From: Bdellovibrionales bacterium
GTDB lineage: Bacteria; Bdellovibrionota; Bacteriovoracia; Bacteriovoracales; Bacteriovoracaceae
Assembly: GCA_018646675.1 (NCBI GenBank)
Contig: JABGUH010000012.1
Span: 1-64,000 of the forward strand
Length of the DNA stretch: 64,000 bases
Reading direction: 5' to 3'
Below, one piece after another: positions 17,034 to 25,015 of the stretch (position 1 is the stretch's first letter; each line of letters starts with the position of its first letter). The position numbers and the translations under genes were made by a program. Below the pieces are notes generated by a model, which was not told where the DNA came from, did no database searches, and worked only from the letters and a program-made list of their open reading frames with translations.

Positions 17034-17465
17034 ATGATCAAACCTTTAGCACTAACTCTACTCTTTACCCTGTCTTGTAATCTGTTGCTGTCAGTAGCTG
17101 TTGGTGCAACTTCATTGGATGATCTGGATGAGGATGAACGAGAAGTGGACCTAACTTCTGTGGTGGTGACTGCACTTCCGTGTGCTCAACGCACACTGAA
17201 AACAGGGCTCTTTCGTCACATCTCCAACTGTTCACCGGTTGAGTCTATTATAGGGAGAGTACTGTTTGATGTGGTGGAGCGTAAGATCTATCTAGTTGAT
17301 AGTAAGTCGATCCCTAATTATAAGTTAGACCAAGCATTTGGTGGTGGAAGCGTTGATATAGAAGGGGAGATAACCGGGTTTCGAGATGGATTTCCAGTTA
17401 TCACTGCAGAGGAGTTTACAGTAATAGCGCGGCCAAAACCTGGTGCATTTAAAGGATGTCTTTAA
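17034..17465 (+). CDS. Small exported OB-fold-like protein ending in Gly-Cys-Leu
   Basis: 143 residues, unknown family. A signal peptide (LALTLLFTLSCNLLLSVAVGA) is followed by an acidic stretch (LDDLDEDEREVDL). The rest shows alternating beta strands of OB-fold character (IIGRVLFDVVERKIYLVD, SVDIEGEITGFRDGFPVI). Mature cysteines are C50, C66 and C142. The protein ends in KGCL, the same last three residues as the rhodanese-like protein encoded five kilobases upstream. The near-terminal Cys on both proteins suggests paired or interchangeable covalent carriers, or a shared recognition tail. It lies 16 bases after the gamma subunit and 16 before the transporter. C50 and C66 could form a disulfide. 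All functional statements are inference. Confidence 0.7.
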   Translation: MIKPLALTLLFTLSCNLLLSVAVGATSLDDLDEDEREVDLTSVVVTALPCAQRTLKTGLFRHISNCSPVESIIGRVLFDVVERKIYLVDSKSIPNYKLDQAFGGGSVDIEGEITGFRDGFPVITAEEFTVIARPKPGAFKGCL

Positions 17466-17481
17466 TTAAAAGGAGAAAATT

Positions 17482-18615
17482 ATGATAGCTAGTTCATTTT
17501 TTGGACTCTTAACTGGAATGTTGTTTGGAGTGGCACTATACAAGGTAGGAGCAGTTCGTTACTCACGGGTAGTTGGCATGATTACCTTAAGAGATTGTAA
17601 GGTGATGAAGTTTGCCTTCACTGCTATCGCCTTTACTTCAATGGTCTACGGTTTGGCCGCAATTATGGGAGTCGCTTCATCTTGGAACCTAGTGCCAAGG
17701 GTGATGCCTTTTACTGGATGGTCACATTTGATTGGAGGAGTTATTTTTGGCACCACCATGGCGGTGACCGGTTACTGCCCAGGGGCGTGTATGGCACGCT
17801 TTGGCCACGCTGCAGGCATTCATCGTTTTGCTCCGATCAGCGCAATTATTGGCCTCTTCGTCGGGATCTTAATCTACAGTGTTATTAAGATGCCACTGAT
17901 TGATGCCGGGATTATCATGGCCCGTCCTCAAGCGATCTCACTCTACGGATTGATGGGGGTTTCGTATGGAGCGATGGCCCTCGCTTTTGCGGTTGTAATG
18001 ACCATCGTTACCCTGTTAGTAGATCGCTTTCTGCCTGAAAAGATATATCAACCAGCTCAGGAGCTTGTGAGCTTTACAGATCGCTTACGTGGAGAGTGGC
18101 ACTGGCTACCGGCCGGTATTTTGGCCAGCTGCGCGATTATTCTTTCAACCGTTCAGGGTGGGTATCTAGGTTTTTCTGGCTCAATCCTTGCGTCTACCGC
18201 TTTTTTGGCTGACCTGATCGGAGTACCAATTGATATGCTAGTGCCTAAGATCAATAGTGGTATTATCTGGAGAGTTGGTCTCTTCGTCGGTCTATTTCCT
18301 GGAGCATACTTGGCTTCTTTGACTGCTATACCAGCCAAAGGGATGGATCTTAATTACAAGAGAAAGAAGGTTTTTAGTCTTGCTGCAATTATTAAGGCAT
18401 TTGTTGCTGGCAATGCTCTCTCCGTTGGAGCGATGGTAGGTGGGGGCTGTACCACCGGTGCTTTTATGGCCGCTTTTCCAACTCTGTCGTTGGGAAGCTT
18501 TGCAATGGCCGGTACCTTTTTTGTCGTGGCAATGGCTTGGGGTTTTCTACTCTATACTAGAGATAGCAGTATCGTCTCTGAGTTACAGAGTCGTGGAAAT
18601 GAGGTCTACGATTAA
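17482..18615 (+). CDS. YeeE/YedE-family sulfur-compound transporter
   Basis: A 377-residue membrane protein with about ten helices. Two half-repeats each carry a Gly/Cys motif: GYCPGACMARFGH (near residue 97) and GGGCTTGAFMAAFPTLSLGS (near 316). These match the YeeE/YedE family, in which TsuA imports thiosulfate through conserved Cys residues. Here both halves are in one chain, whereas many members are two half-size proteins. The ribosome-binding site AAAGGAG is strong. As last gene of the molybdoenzyme operon it probably moves the sulfur substrate, product or a sulfane sulfur donor across the inner membrane. It strengthens the case that the operon handles sulfur rather than selenium or chlorine oxyanions. 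Confidence 0.88.
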   Translation: MIASSFFGLLTGMLFGVALYKVGAVRYSRVVGMITLRDCKVMKFAFTAIAFTSMVYGLAAIMGVASSWNLVPRVMPFTGWSHLIGGVIFGTTMAVTGYCPGACMARFGHAAGIHRFAPISAIIGLFVGILIYSVIKMPLIDAGIIMARPQAISLYGLMGVSYGAMALAFAVVMTIVTLLVDRFLPEKIYQPAQELVSFTDRLRGEWHWLPAGILASCAIILSTVQGGYLGFSGSILASTAFLADLIGVPIDMLVPKINSGIIWRVGLFVGLFPGAYLASLTAIPAKGMDLNYKRKKVFSLAAIIKAFVAGNALSVGAMVGGGCTTGAFMAAFPTLSLGSFAMAGTFFVVAMAWGFLLYTRDSSIVSELQSRGNEVYD

Positions 18616-18633
18616 AATTATTGCTGGATTGGT

Positions 18634-18654
18634 GTGATAGGGGCTGATTATCAC
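18634..18654. terminator. Possible bidirectional terminator after the molybdoenzyme operon
   Basis: GTGATA (18634-18639) pairs with TATCAC (18649-18654) around a 9-base loop, followed by TTTATT. It lies between convergent genes and overlaps the stop of the minus-strand one. The stem is short. Confidence 0.35.
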
Positions 18655-20126
18655 TTTATTACAAATAACAAGGCTTCTTCATCTTCAAGTTCATCGTCAT
18701 TGGCCAATCGTAGGTAGTTGCTTTTTGAGTATCTGGTTGCAAGGTCCTCTTTAAAAGAATTAATTTTTTCTTGAATACTGTCTTGCAAAAATTTACTGTG
18801 AATCATCGCTCTTGACTTGTAATCAGTTAGGTCAATGTAGTCTATTTTGATTTTACCCTCTTGTTGGTTCAGAAAATTTTGCAGTTCAAGCCCAATTAGC
18901 CAGCCAACATAATTTGTAACTGATGGGCTGACATCTCTGTGGGTGAATAACTCCTTTAGTGACATCAGGGCCAGATCTTTTAAACTCATTTCTAAATACT
19001 CTGAGAAGTTATGTTTAAGATTACTATTGGCGACAATTGCCATATAATTTACACTATCTGGCTGAGTGGTGGGATCTATTTCTGCTGCCAGTAGAACTGT
19101 TTTTGCCAGAATAAGCTTTGAGATATTAGTTCTATCATTATTGTATAATTGCATTTGTCTTTTATACTCTTGTCGTAACTCTTTGCTGCTGTGTCTCTTT
19201 CTCAGTTGGAATGCATGGTCGATATATTTGGAAATTTGGTCTGCCTTATTACTAGTAGAGTATGTCTGAATAAAGGTTTCATATAGTTCGCTGTAAGATT
19301 CGAGTAGTTCTGGAGCATAAGAATTAATTTCTCTGAATTTGCTCTCTCCAAATGATATGAAGCTAAGCTGTTTTATTACAAAATTTGATCCAGAGGTTTT
19401 GCCTATGGCCGCTTTTATTTTAGATTTTTGGGACATTACCCCATTTAATCTTTGTTGAACAATTTTTCTATGTCGTTCAAAAAAAGTGTTTACCCTGAAA
19501 TCATGAATAGGCGTTTTTAGGTCGTAGTTATTGTATGTTCCTATATAACGTTCAAATTTCTTTACTTCGTTCACTCTAATTTTTTCTTTGATACTAGATT
19601 CCTGATGTTCTCTCCACAGATAGTAGATATTCTCATATGACATACTACTGTCTGCAGGATAGCCTCGTTGATGGAGTAGCTTTCCAAATTCTAAAGTAGC
19701 AACTTGCATTCCCTGACCAGCATCTAGCCAACTTGATAATGCCTTATTCTCCAACTCTTGCATAAGGCTATTATAGTCACTGGTCTTGAAGTTAAATGCC
19801 ACTCTTCTTCCTGTTGTGACTGTAACCATTCTTGCTTCATTTCTTATAGTATTGGTATAAAGAATTGTTTTAAGGTCTTGATTGAAAAATTTTTTCAACC
19901 AAGTTTTCTTTATTTTTTTATATAATTTTAGATCTCTGTTAGCTTGATTAAAAAGTTTAATCCTAATTGAATCATTTAGTCTTAAGGCAGAGGATAGCAG
20001 CAGTACATCATCACCTGTGACAAGTTTGCCATTTACATTTGCAACTAGGCCGCGAGGGTAGTTTGCCCATACTGACAGGTGTGTAAGTAAAAGTATTAAA
20101 AAGATAAGAGGTTTGGTAAAACTCAT
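18651..20126 (-). CDS. Exported protein with SurA/PrsA-like N-terminus
   Basis: 491 residues with a signal peptide (KPLIFLILLLTHLSVWA). The first mature residues, GLVANVNGKLVTGDDVLLLSS, resemble the start of SurA and related chaperones (AVVNxxVITxxDV). The long helical remainder could be a chaperone domain; no parvulin-type prolyl isomerase motif is visible. It is Lys/Ser/Asn-rich, with an acidic C-terminus (DDELEDEEALLF). If it is a periplasmic foldase, the porin encoded divergently 350 bases away could be a client. The family assignment is tentative; another helical exported protein is equally possible. Confidence 0.5.
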   Translation of the reverse strand: MSFTKPLIFLILLLTHLSVWANYPRGLVANVNGKLVTGDDVLLLSSALRLNDSIRIKLFNQANRDLKLYKKIKKTWLKKFFNQDLKTILYTNTIRNEARMVTVTTGRRVAFNFKTSDYNSLMQELENKALSSWLDAGQGMQVATLEFGKLLHQRGYPADSSMSYENIYYLWREHQESSIKEKIRVNEVKKFERYIGTYNNYDLKTPIHDFRVNTFFERHRKIVQQRLNGVMSQKSKIKAAIGKTSGSNFVIKQLSFISFGESKFREINSYAPELLESYSELYETFIQTYSTSNKADQISKYIDHAFQLRKRHSSKELRQEYKRQMQLYNNDRTNISKLILAKTVLLAAEIDPTTQPDSVNYMAIVANSNLKHNFSEYLEMSLKDLALMSLKELFTHRDVSPSVTNYVGWLIGLELQNFLNQQEGKIKIDYIDLTDYKSRAMIHSKFLQDSIQEKINSFKEDLATRYSKSNYLRLANDDELEDEEALLFVIK

Positions 20127-20478
20127 ATAATTAGATGCTCCTTTAATATAGTATCAATATCGTTGGACGTTGATCATAAAATGATATTCAATTGCAAGAT
20201 GTGGTATTGTAATGCACGTCGTAGGGCAGATAAAGTGCTAGAGAATAGTTTACATGGCGATATTTGTATTAGCTTGTGGCGATGATCTTCATAATCTAAA
20301 TATCTACGTAATAATAAATTGTTAGTGGTATGTACGGTGCTATGTCTTGAAGATTGCGTAGTACTTGGAAATATTACATAGGGGCTAGCGAGCAGTGACT
20401 TAATCGATTACATTCCGCTGGTCTCTGATTATGGACTGAGACATTATATCAATATTGACTATTTACAAGGGAGAGTTT
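20127..20478. other. Divergent intergenic region, promoters only
   Basis: 352 bases between two divergent genes. I see no ORF or RNA gene. An imperfect palindrome TTGATCATAAAATGATATTCAA-like block near 20169-20190 could bind a regulator; it does not fit the FNR or CRP consensus. Confidence 0.4.
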
Positions 20479-21516
20479 GTGAAAGTAAAAAATCTGTTAA
20501 TTTATCCAATGACTTTATCGTTTCTTGCTGGCCCAATGTTTGCTGGGGAGATCGATTTAAGCAATCTGAAAAATGATATTGCTAGTAATTTATCAATCGG
20601 TGTTGAAGGTGAATTAAGTAGTAATTTTGTTAGTTCTGACAATAATGGCAACTCAAATAATTTTGGCAACTCTTTTGTCTCTTTAAATTTTGATTTTCAG
20701 GATAGAGTTCGCGCAGTTCTTACTGCGAATCTTGAACTGTTATTTAATGAGAACAGTATGGATCTTGCAGATGATTTCAACCTGGCTGAGTTTATTCAGG
20801 AGGCATATATTGAGATCAAAGATGTAAATGGAGCTCCTGTTGCTTTTATCATCGGTAAGCACGCAATCGCTTTTGGTCAAAATGTACAGGAGATGCCGCT
20901 TTTTTCTGAAAACCCCATGGCTGATTTGCAAGAGGTTAGTGAAGTAATTGGTCTAACTGTTACTCTTGAAAATGGACTGTTCGGTCTATTTGATCAGGCA
21001 GAAATTTCTATTTTTGAAACAGAGGCAGGTGATCTTGACGTTGGGGAAATTAATGGAGCATCTGTAAGGCTTAGCAAAGAGATTACGGATCAGATTCAGG
21101 CAACACTGTCTCATGTGGCCAATGGTGATGATGAGAGAAGAACTAGCTTGGGCCTTATTACCGAAAGCAGTGATGGTAAGCTAATGGGGTGGGTAGAAGG
21201 AGTTATGTTTTCCAATAATCCTGATTTTGATGGATCAGAAGTTGCCCTGACAGTAGGTGGTAAGATTAGTGTTACAGATACTACAGATGTAGTTGTTGAG
21301 TACACCTCTTTAAATAATCAAGTTCACCAGCTGGCCGCAGGCGCAAAGGTAGCTTTAACTGAGAATATGACTCTTGGTGCTGAGGTAAGATATAGCAATT
21401 ATGTTGAAGAGCTAGAGGAAGATGATCTTGCTTTTGGAGTCAACCTGACTTACACCTTTGGTGGCGGTGATGATGATTCAAATGAAGAGTATCTATTTGA
21501 CGGAGATAATAACTAG
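20479..21516 (+). CDS. Outer-membrane porin-like beta-barrel
   Basis: 345 residues from GTG 20479, which has GGGAG five to seven bases upstream and directly precedes a signal peptide (VKNLLIYPMTLSFLAGPMFA). The mature part shows alternating amphipathic strands and Gly/Asn/Asp-rich loops typical of a trimeric-porin-like barrel, with the last strand AFGVNLTYTFGG. Unusually, about 17 acidic residues (DDDSNEEYLFDGDNN) follow that strand, so the terminal aromatic residue expected by the BAM complex is not at the C-terminus. Transported solute is unknown. It is monocistronic with a good terminator behind it. Confidence 0.75.
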   Translation: MKVKNLLIYPMTLSFLAGPMFAGEIDLSNLKNDIASNLSIGVEGELSSNFVSSDNNGNSNNFGNSFVSLNFDFQDRVRAVLTANLELLFNENSMDLADDFNLAEFIQEAYIEIKDVNGAPVAFIIGKHAIAFGQNVQEMPLFSENPMADLQEVSEVIGLTVTLENGLFGLFDQAEISIFETEAGDLDVGEINGASVRLSKEITDQIQATLSHVANGDDERRTSLGLITESSDGKLMGWVEGVMFSNNPDFDGSEVALTVGGKISVTDTTDVVVEYTSLNNQVHQLAAGAKVALTENMTLGAEVRYSNYVEELEEDDLAFGVNLTYTFGGGDDDSNEEYLFDGDNN

Positions 21517-21542
21517 ACAGTTTTTATACTCCAATTTAAAAT

Positions 21543-21583
21543 CCATGTGTGGCTTTGCGAGAAGCTTGGCCATACATGGTTTT
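21543..21583 (+). terminator. Intrinsic terminator after the porin gene
   Basis: CCATGTGTGGC (21543-21553) pairs with GCCATACATGG (21569-21579) as an 11-bp stem with one G-U pair and a 15-base loop, followed by TTTT. It begins 26 bases after the porin stop. Confidence 0.7.
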
Positions 21584-21804
21584 AAAATATAGGAAATTAT
21601 ATTCTATTGTTTTTTACTAATAATGAAGATCTAGCAGATGTTGCTATAATTAATTGCGGTATCCAGCAACTAATTCCCACCTCACTCTCTCTTAGAGTAA
21701 TTTAATCAGATAATTTCAGTAGCAACCAAGTAGTAAATATAGGTATACTGATATCTCACCAGTTAAATAGTGCCGAAGCATATTGATTAGTCAGAGGGGG
21801 AAAA

Positions 21805-22992
21805 ATGAAATGGCTCTTTGTGATTCTAATTGTTATCTACTCTACTACAGGATTGACCAGACCACAGTATGCTAATCGCAGTGGCAGCGTTAGCTGTGAC
21901 TCCTGCCATCTAAATCCCGCCGGTGGAGGAATTCGCACTATTATTGGAAAAGCTTATGGCTCACACGGACTGGGATTTGGCACCTATTCCGCCAACCAAC
22001 ACTTCCAGGGTGATATGCGTACCATCGCTCTCTTTCCTACTGCCAATAGTTTTAAATCCAATAATACTGGTCTTGGACTAATGAATGCCATACTTTCAGC
22101 CTCGGCCCCCATCACTAACTCCAATCAAGCAGCTGAGATGCGAGCTGTCGTTGCTTATGATGCGGCACCATTTTTCTCAGGGATTCAAGAGGCATATCTA
22201 CGCTATCAAACTGTGGCCAAAGATGGAAAGTGGCTTCCGCGTTACATCACATGGGGACGCTTTGCCATCCCTTTTGGCTTACTAACTGAGGAGCATCGCA
22301 CCTATACTAAGCTTCAAAGTCGAACTGATATGCGAACCTTCGAAATGGGTGTAATGCTCTCAAGCTCTCCATCTCATAAAATACACTATGATCTTGCACT
22401 GGTTAACGGTCAAGGCACAGGAGGTGATACTGGCCTTAGTGGTGGAACAACTGACTTTAGTTGGGCCATCGTCCCTAATCTACGTCTTAAACCATTTGAG
22501 TTTCCACTAACAATTGGTATCAGTGGAAACTTCCTCCACTTAGATAGCAGCAAGTCACCATATTCGGTCGTCCTTTATAGTGTGGCTTCCATTAGTGAGC
22601 AGTTGGACTGGTCTTTTGAATTAGTCAGAAGTCGTTACTTAAATGATGAAAATAGAAATAGTAATATGACCAACTTTATCAATAGTACTAAAACCGCGGC
22701 ACTCTATCAGGCAATTCGCAAGAGTACATCTTTAGGGCTCTACTCACTACTGAATTATAAAGTTGGCCCTAAGACTGACTTGGTCTATAAGCTTGAGGCC
22801 CTGACGCTTGATGAAAACTATTTAAGTGATGCCTATCTTCGTCATGGAGTCGGTATTAAAAGATGGATCAATTCTAACTTGAATCTTATTATTCGCTATG
22901 AACACGCCATGATTAATCGGGCCGGAATCAAAGAGAGCGGAGTCTATGCGGGAAGGGATTTTCTAATGCTGATACTACATGCCTGGTTATAA
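21805..22992 (+). CDS. Outer-membrane porin with an N-terminal c-haem motif
   Basis: 395 residues with a signal peptide (WLFVILIVIYSTTGLTR). Right after the cleavage region is CDSCH (31-35) in SCDSCHLNPAGGG, a haem c site close to the mature N-terminus. The following ~350 residues alternate in the way of a 14-18-strand barrel and end in the aromatic-rich strand FLMLILHAWL. Single-haem porins of this kind (haem plug joined to a barrel) are candidates for moving electrons through the outer membrane. This is an inference from architecture. The neighbouring lipoprotein cytochrome gene is convergent and its stop lies about 20 bases away, so the two may work together. Confidence 0.78.
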   Translation: MKWLFVILIVIYSTTGLTRPQYANRSGSVSCDSCHLNPAGGGIRTIIGKAYGSHGLGFGTYSANQHFQGDMRTIALFPTANSFKSNNTGLGLMNAILSASAPITNSNQAAEMRAVVAYDAAPFFSGIQEAYLRYQTVAKDGKWLPRYITWGRFAIPFGLLTEEHRTYTKLQSRTDMRTFEMGVMLSSSPSHKIHYDLALVNGQGTGGDTGLSGGTTDFSWAIVPNLRLKPFEFPLTIGISGNFLHLDSSKSPYSVVLYSVASISEQLDWSFELVRSRYLNDENRNSNMTNFINSTKTAALYQAIRKSTSLGLYSLLNYKVGPKTDLVYKLEALTLDENYLSDAYLRHGVGIKRWINSNLNLIIRYEHAMINRAGIKESGVYAGRDFLMLILHAWL

Positions 22993-23011
22993 ATAGCTTG
23001 CTAGCGTTAGT

Positions 23012-23419
23012 TTAGTATGGAGAGTCTGCCTGATACCAGGCTTCAAACTGTTCCAGCTCCAAAGGTGAAAGAGCTCCCCCTGGCGGCATATTTTTTTGAA
23101 CTACCACACGTTGATAGATAATCTCACTTTTTTTTGCAACAGCTCGATACTTTTTCCAGTTGCCAAATCGACTTCCATTTCCATGGCATAGTAGGCAGTT
23201 CTGCTCTAATATATCAAAGATGGTGTCCCGATAGGTAGGCGGTTGTGCAATATCATCATCCTCGCCACTATCTGGTATCGGTTCTAGGGCTATTCCCCCT
23301 TCAACATCATAATCAATATGTACGTTGGGAACAGGATTGTGTTTTACTCCACAAGAGGTAAAAAGGGTCAATAGAGTTAGGATTAAAAGTATACGATATC
23401 TACGTTGCAACATTATCAT
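23012..23419 (-). CDS. Lipoprotein monohaem cytochrome c
   Basis: 135 residues. The signal peptide ends in LFTSC with the lipobox Cys at residue 23, so the protein should be membrane-attached. An acidic, Pro-rich linker (EPIPDSGEDDDIAQPP) leads to a small cytochrome domain with CLLCH (75-79) and a probable axial Met in KNMPPGGALSPLEL. This resembles the haem domains of surface-attached electron-transfer lipoproteins. ATG 23419 is preceded by GGGAG. It is convergent with the haem-porin gene, with only 19 bases between stops, suggesting an outer-membrane electron-transfer pair. Confidence 0.85.
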   Translation of the reverse strand: MIMLQRRYRILLILTLLTLFTSCGVKHNPVPNVHIDYDVEGGIALEPIPDSGEDDDIAQPPTYRDTIFDILEQNCLLCHGNGSRFGNWKKYRAVAKKSEIIYQRVVVQKNMPPGGALSPLELEQFEAWYQADSPY

Positions 23420-23611
23420 CTACGCTCCCTAATTGATCATCAACAGAACAGAAGTGACGTATTCAATTATACTGCATCGTATGAACAATCCTATTTAGGT
23501 GGATAATTTTGCCTCTCGCGTCCCTTTGAGCATCTGACTGTGGCCAATTTGGCATATGCCAAATTGATCTATTATTCTCAGTTAACCGTAGAACCTTAAG
23601 TGTGAAGAGCC

Positions 23612-23865
23612 AATTTTACTTAATTAAGAGAATTAGTGGTGGGACCACAAGGAATCGTTCTTCCCGCGTGTCGCTTCCAGCTCCACGCCCCAGAGACGGG
23701 GCCGTTCGCTAAGTCACACATCGTGTGTGACTTTCCATACTGAACCTGCCACCTGGCAGCTTCAGCACGGTCGCTCTCTCTATTCGATTCCTGTCAGCGA
23801 ATATAAATGGATTTTTTGAAATTTTACTTAATTAAGAGAATTAGTGGTGGGACCACAAGGAATCG
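23612..23865. repeat. 46-bp direct repeat duplicating the tRNA 3' end, flanking a hairpin-rich 162-bp cassette
   Basis: An identical 46-base sequence occurs at 23612-23657 and 23820-23865. The right copy includes the last 21 bases of tRNA-CAT (T arm, acceptor strand, CCA) plus 25 bases of downstream flank. The 162 bases between hold four hairpins: GCCCC/GGGGC (23687-23702), a perfect 10-bp stem with loop TCG (23711-23733), TGAAcCTGCC/GGCAGcTTCA (23741-23764), and TATTCG/CGAATA (23781-23803). A duplicated tRNA 3' end is the usual mark of site-specific integration, but there is no integrase, so this is a mini-element or excision scar. Confidence 0.75.
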
Positions 23866-23921
23866 AACCTTGGACCGTCCGGTTATGAGCCGGAAGCTCT
23901 AACCAACTGAGCTATAGTCCC
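23845..23921 (-). tRNA. tRNA with CAT anticodon (Met or Ile2)
   Basis: The complement folds into a 77-nt cloverleaf with encoded CCA: acceptor GGGACTA/TGGTCCC (one U-G pair), anticodon stem CCGG/CCGG with loop CTCATAA, T loop TTCGATT. The CAT anticodon fits either elongator Met or the Ile2 species whose C34 is modified to lysidine by TilS; it lacks the three G-C pairs of an initiator (the anticodon stem is CCGG-type, not GGG/CCC). Sequence alone does not decide between Met and Ile2. Confidence 0.93.
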
Positions 23922-24042
23922 ACTATTGTGATAAATGTAACAAACCAAGAGTTGTCTCTCTAAGTAGAGTAGAGCATCTTAGTAACTATAACTATTTATA
24001 GCTGGGTGAATTAGTCGTGGCAAGAGGTAAAGTTGCTATGCG

Positions 24043-24462
24043 CTAAGCGTTAGATAGGCGAGAGTAGATACTCCAAATAAAGCGATCAATTTGGCGTAAG
24101 GGGCGAAAGCGCTGGCCGGTAAAAATAGCGATTCCGGTCAGATTTCCAACTGTATTGGCAGCAATATCCCATAATTCAAAAGAGCGAAAGGGAAGTAGCC
24201 ACTGAATAATCTCTAGTATAACTCCCATTGCCAAGGAGAGAGTAAAGAGGTTCCATCTAAATTGGGGGATTACTAGCTGGCCAAACCAACCCGAAATCGT
24301 GAGATAAAATATCCAATGGACTAGTTTGTCAAAGTGAGGAAATGGGGGCGGGAGGTCTCCGGGGGGCATCAGGCAGAGGATCGAGATCGTGATAATTAGA
24401 CCGATTCCGACGGCCAGCCAAAGCCATTTGAGATGGAGTTCTTGATCGATCGTAAGTTGCAT
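24043..24462 (-). CDS. VanZ-like membrane protein
   Basis: 139 residues with four transmembrane helices. FDKLVHWIFYLTISGWFGQ and GVILEIIQWLLPF followed by ELWDIAANTVGNLTG are the conserved VanZ-family blocks. VanZ was first seen in glycopeptide resistance clusters, but most bacterial members are stand-alone membrane proteins of unknown role, and there are no van genes here. It lies next to the tRNA and divergent from a small exported protein gene. The ribosome-binding site is weak. Confidence 0.85.
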   Translation of the reverse strand: MQLTIDQELHLKWLWLAVGIGLIITISILCLMPPGDLPPPFPHFDKLVHWIFYLTISGWFGQLVIPQFRWNLFTLSLAMGVILEIIQWLLPFRSFELWDIAANTVGNLTGIAIFTGQRFRPLRQIDRFIWSIYSRLSNA

Positions 24463-24531
24463 CTGTCAATCTACCAGTAATTGGGATAAAGTAAATAGTT
24501 AGTAGATATACTGAACTATGGAAGCTGCTAA

Positions 24532-24984
24532 ATGGCAAATAGCTTTTTTTTATGGCAGAGAGTTCACTCCCCGTTTTTTTGCAGGGGGGGATTACTCCTC
24601 TTGTTTGTTTTTTGGAGTTTTGCCCTACATGGCCGGCTCAGCCTGGCGATTGATCTTGTCTATAAAACAGGTTTGGACAATGGCTTGGTTTTGACTAGTG
24701 AGCTTCACTCCGTCGAGGAGGTGGGGGGGGCTGAGCGGATTAAGTTGAAGATGAATAATGGTCCCTCTTTGGAAGTTCAGGCACAAATGGCGCCCCAAAA
24801 TGAAGATGTCTATGGCCCTCCGGCCCTAGTTAGGGTGGTTGTAACTATTTTCTCTGAGGCGGGGAAGCGATTAGAGGTTATGCCACACTCGGAGATGTTT
24901 ATCCTGTTGGGAGAGAGTGCCCGGGTAAGTCATCAGGGCGGTGATGGTAAAATGGTAATTGTAGAAATAAAACCTCTCTATTGA
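24532..24984 (+). CDS. Small exported protein of unknown function
   Basis: 150 residues. After a basic N-terminus a hydrophobic segment (GGLLLLFVFWSFALHG, about 19-34) looks like a signal peptide or anchor. The mature part is mostly beta-strand (LVLTSELHSVEEVGGAERIKLKM, MVIVEIKPLY). It has no cysteines after the hydrophobic segment and no known motif. It precedes the EamA-family exporter gene by about 30 bases and may be co-transcribed with it. Confidence 0.6.
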   Translation: MANSFFLWQRVHSPFFCRGGLLLLFVFWSFALHGRLSLAIDLVYKTGLDNGLVLTSELHSVEEVGGAERIKLKMNNGPSLEVQAQMAPQNEDVYGPPALVRVVVTIFSEAGKRLEVMPHSEMFILLGESARVSHQGGDGKMVIVEIKPLY

Positions 24985-25015
24985 ATAAGTTGACGTTGAT
25001 AAAGGAGTTTTGATA

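Noticed and set aside
23612-23657. Possible second tRNA gene
   Set aside because: Only the last 21 bases of a tRNA are present; no acceptor 5' strand, D arm or anticodon arm. It is a duplicated 3' end.
24043-24462. Glycopeptide-resistance gene vanZ
   Set aside because: VanZ-like family membership is clear, but no other van gene is present and most members are unrelated to resistance.
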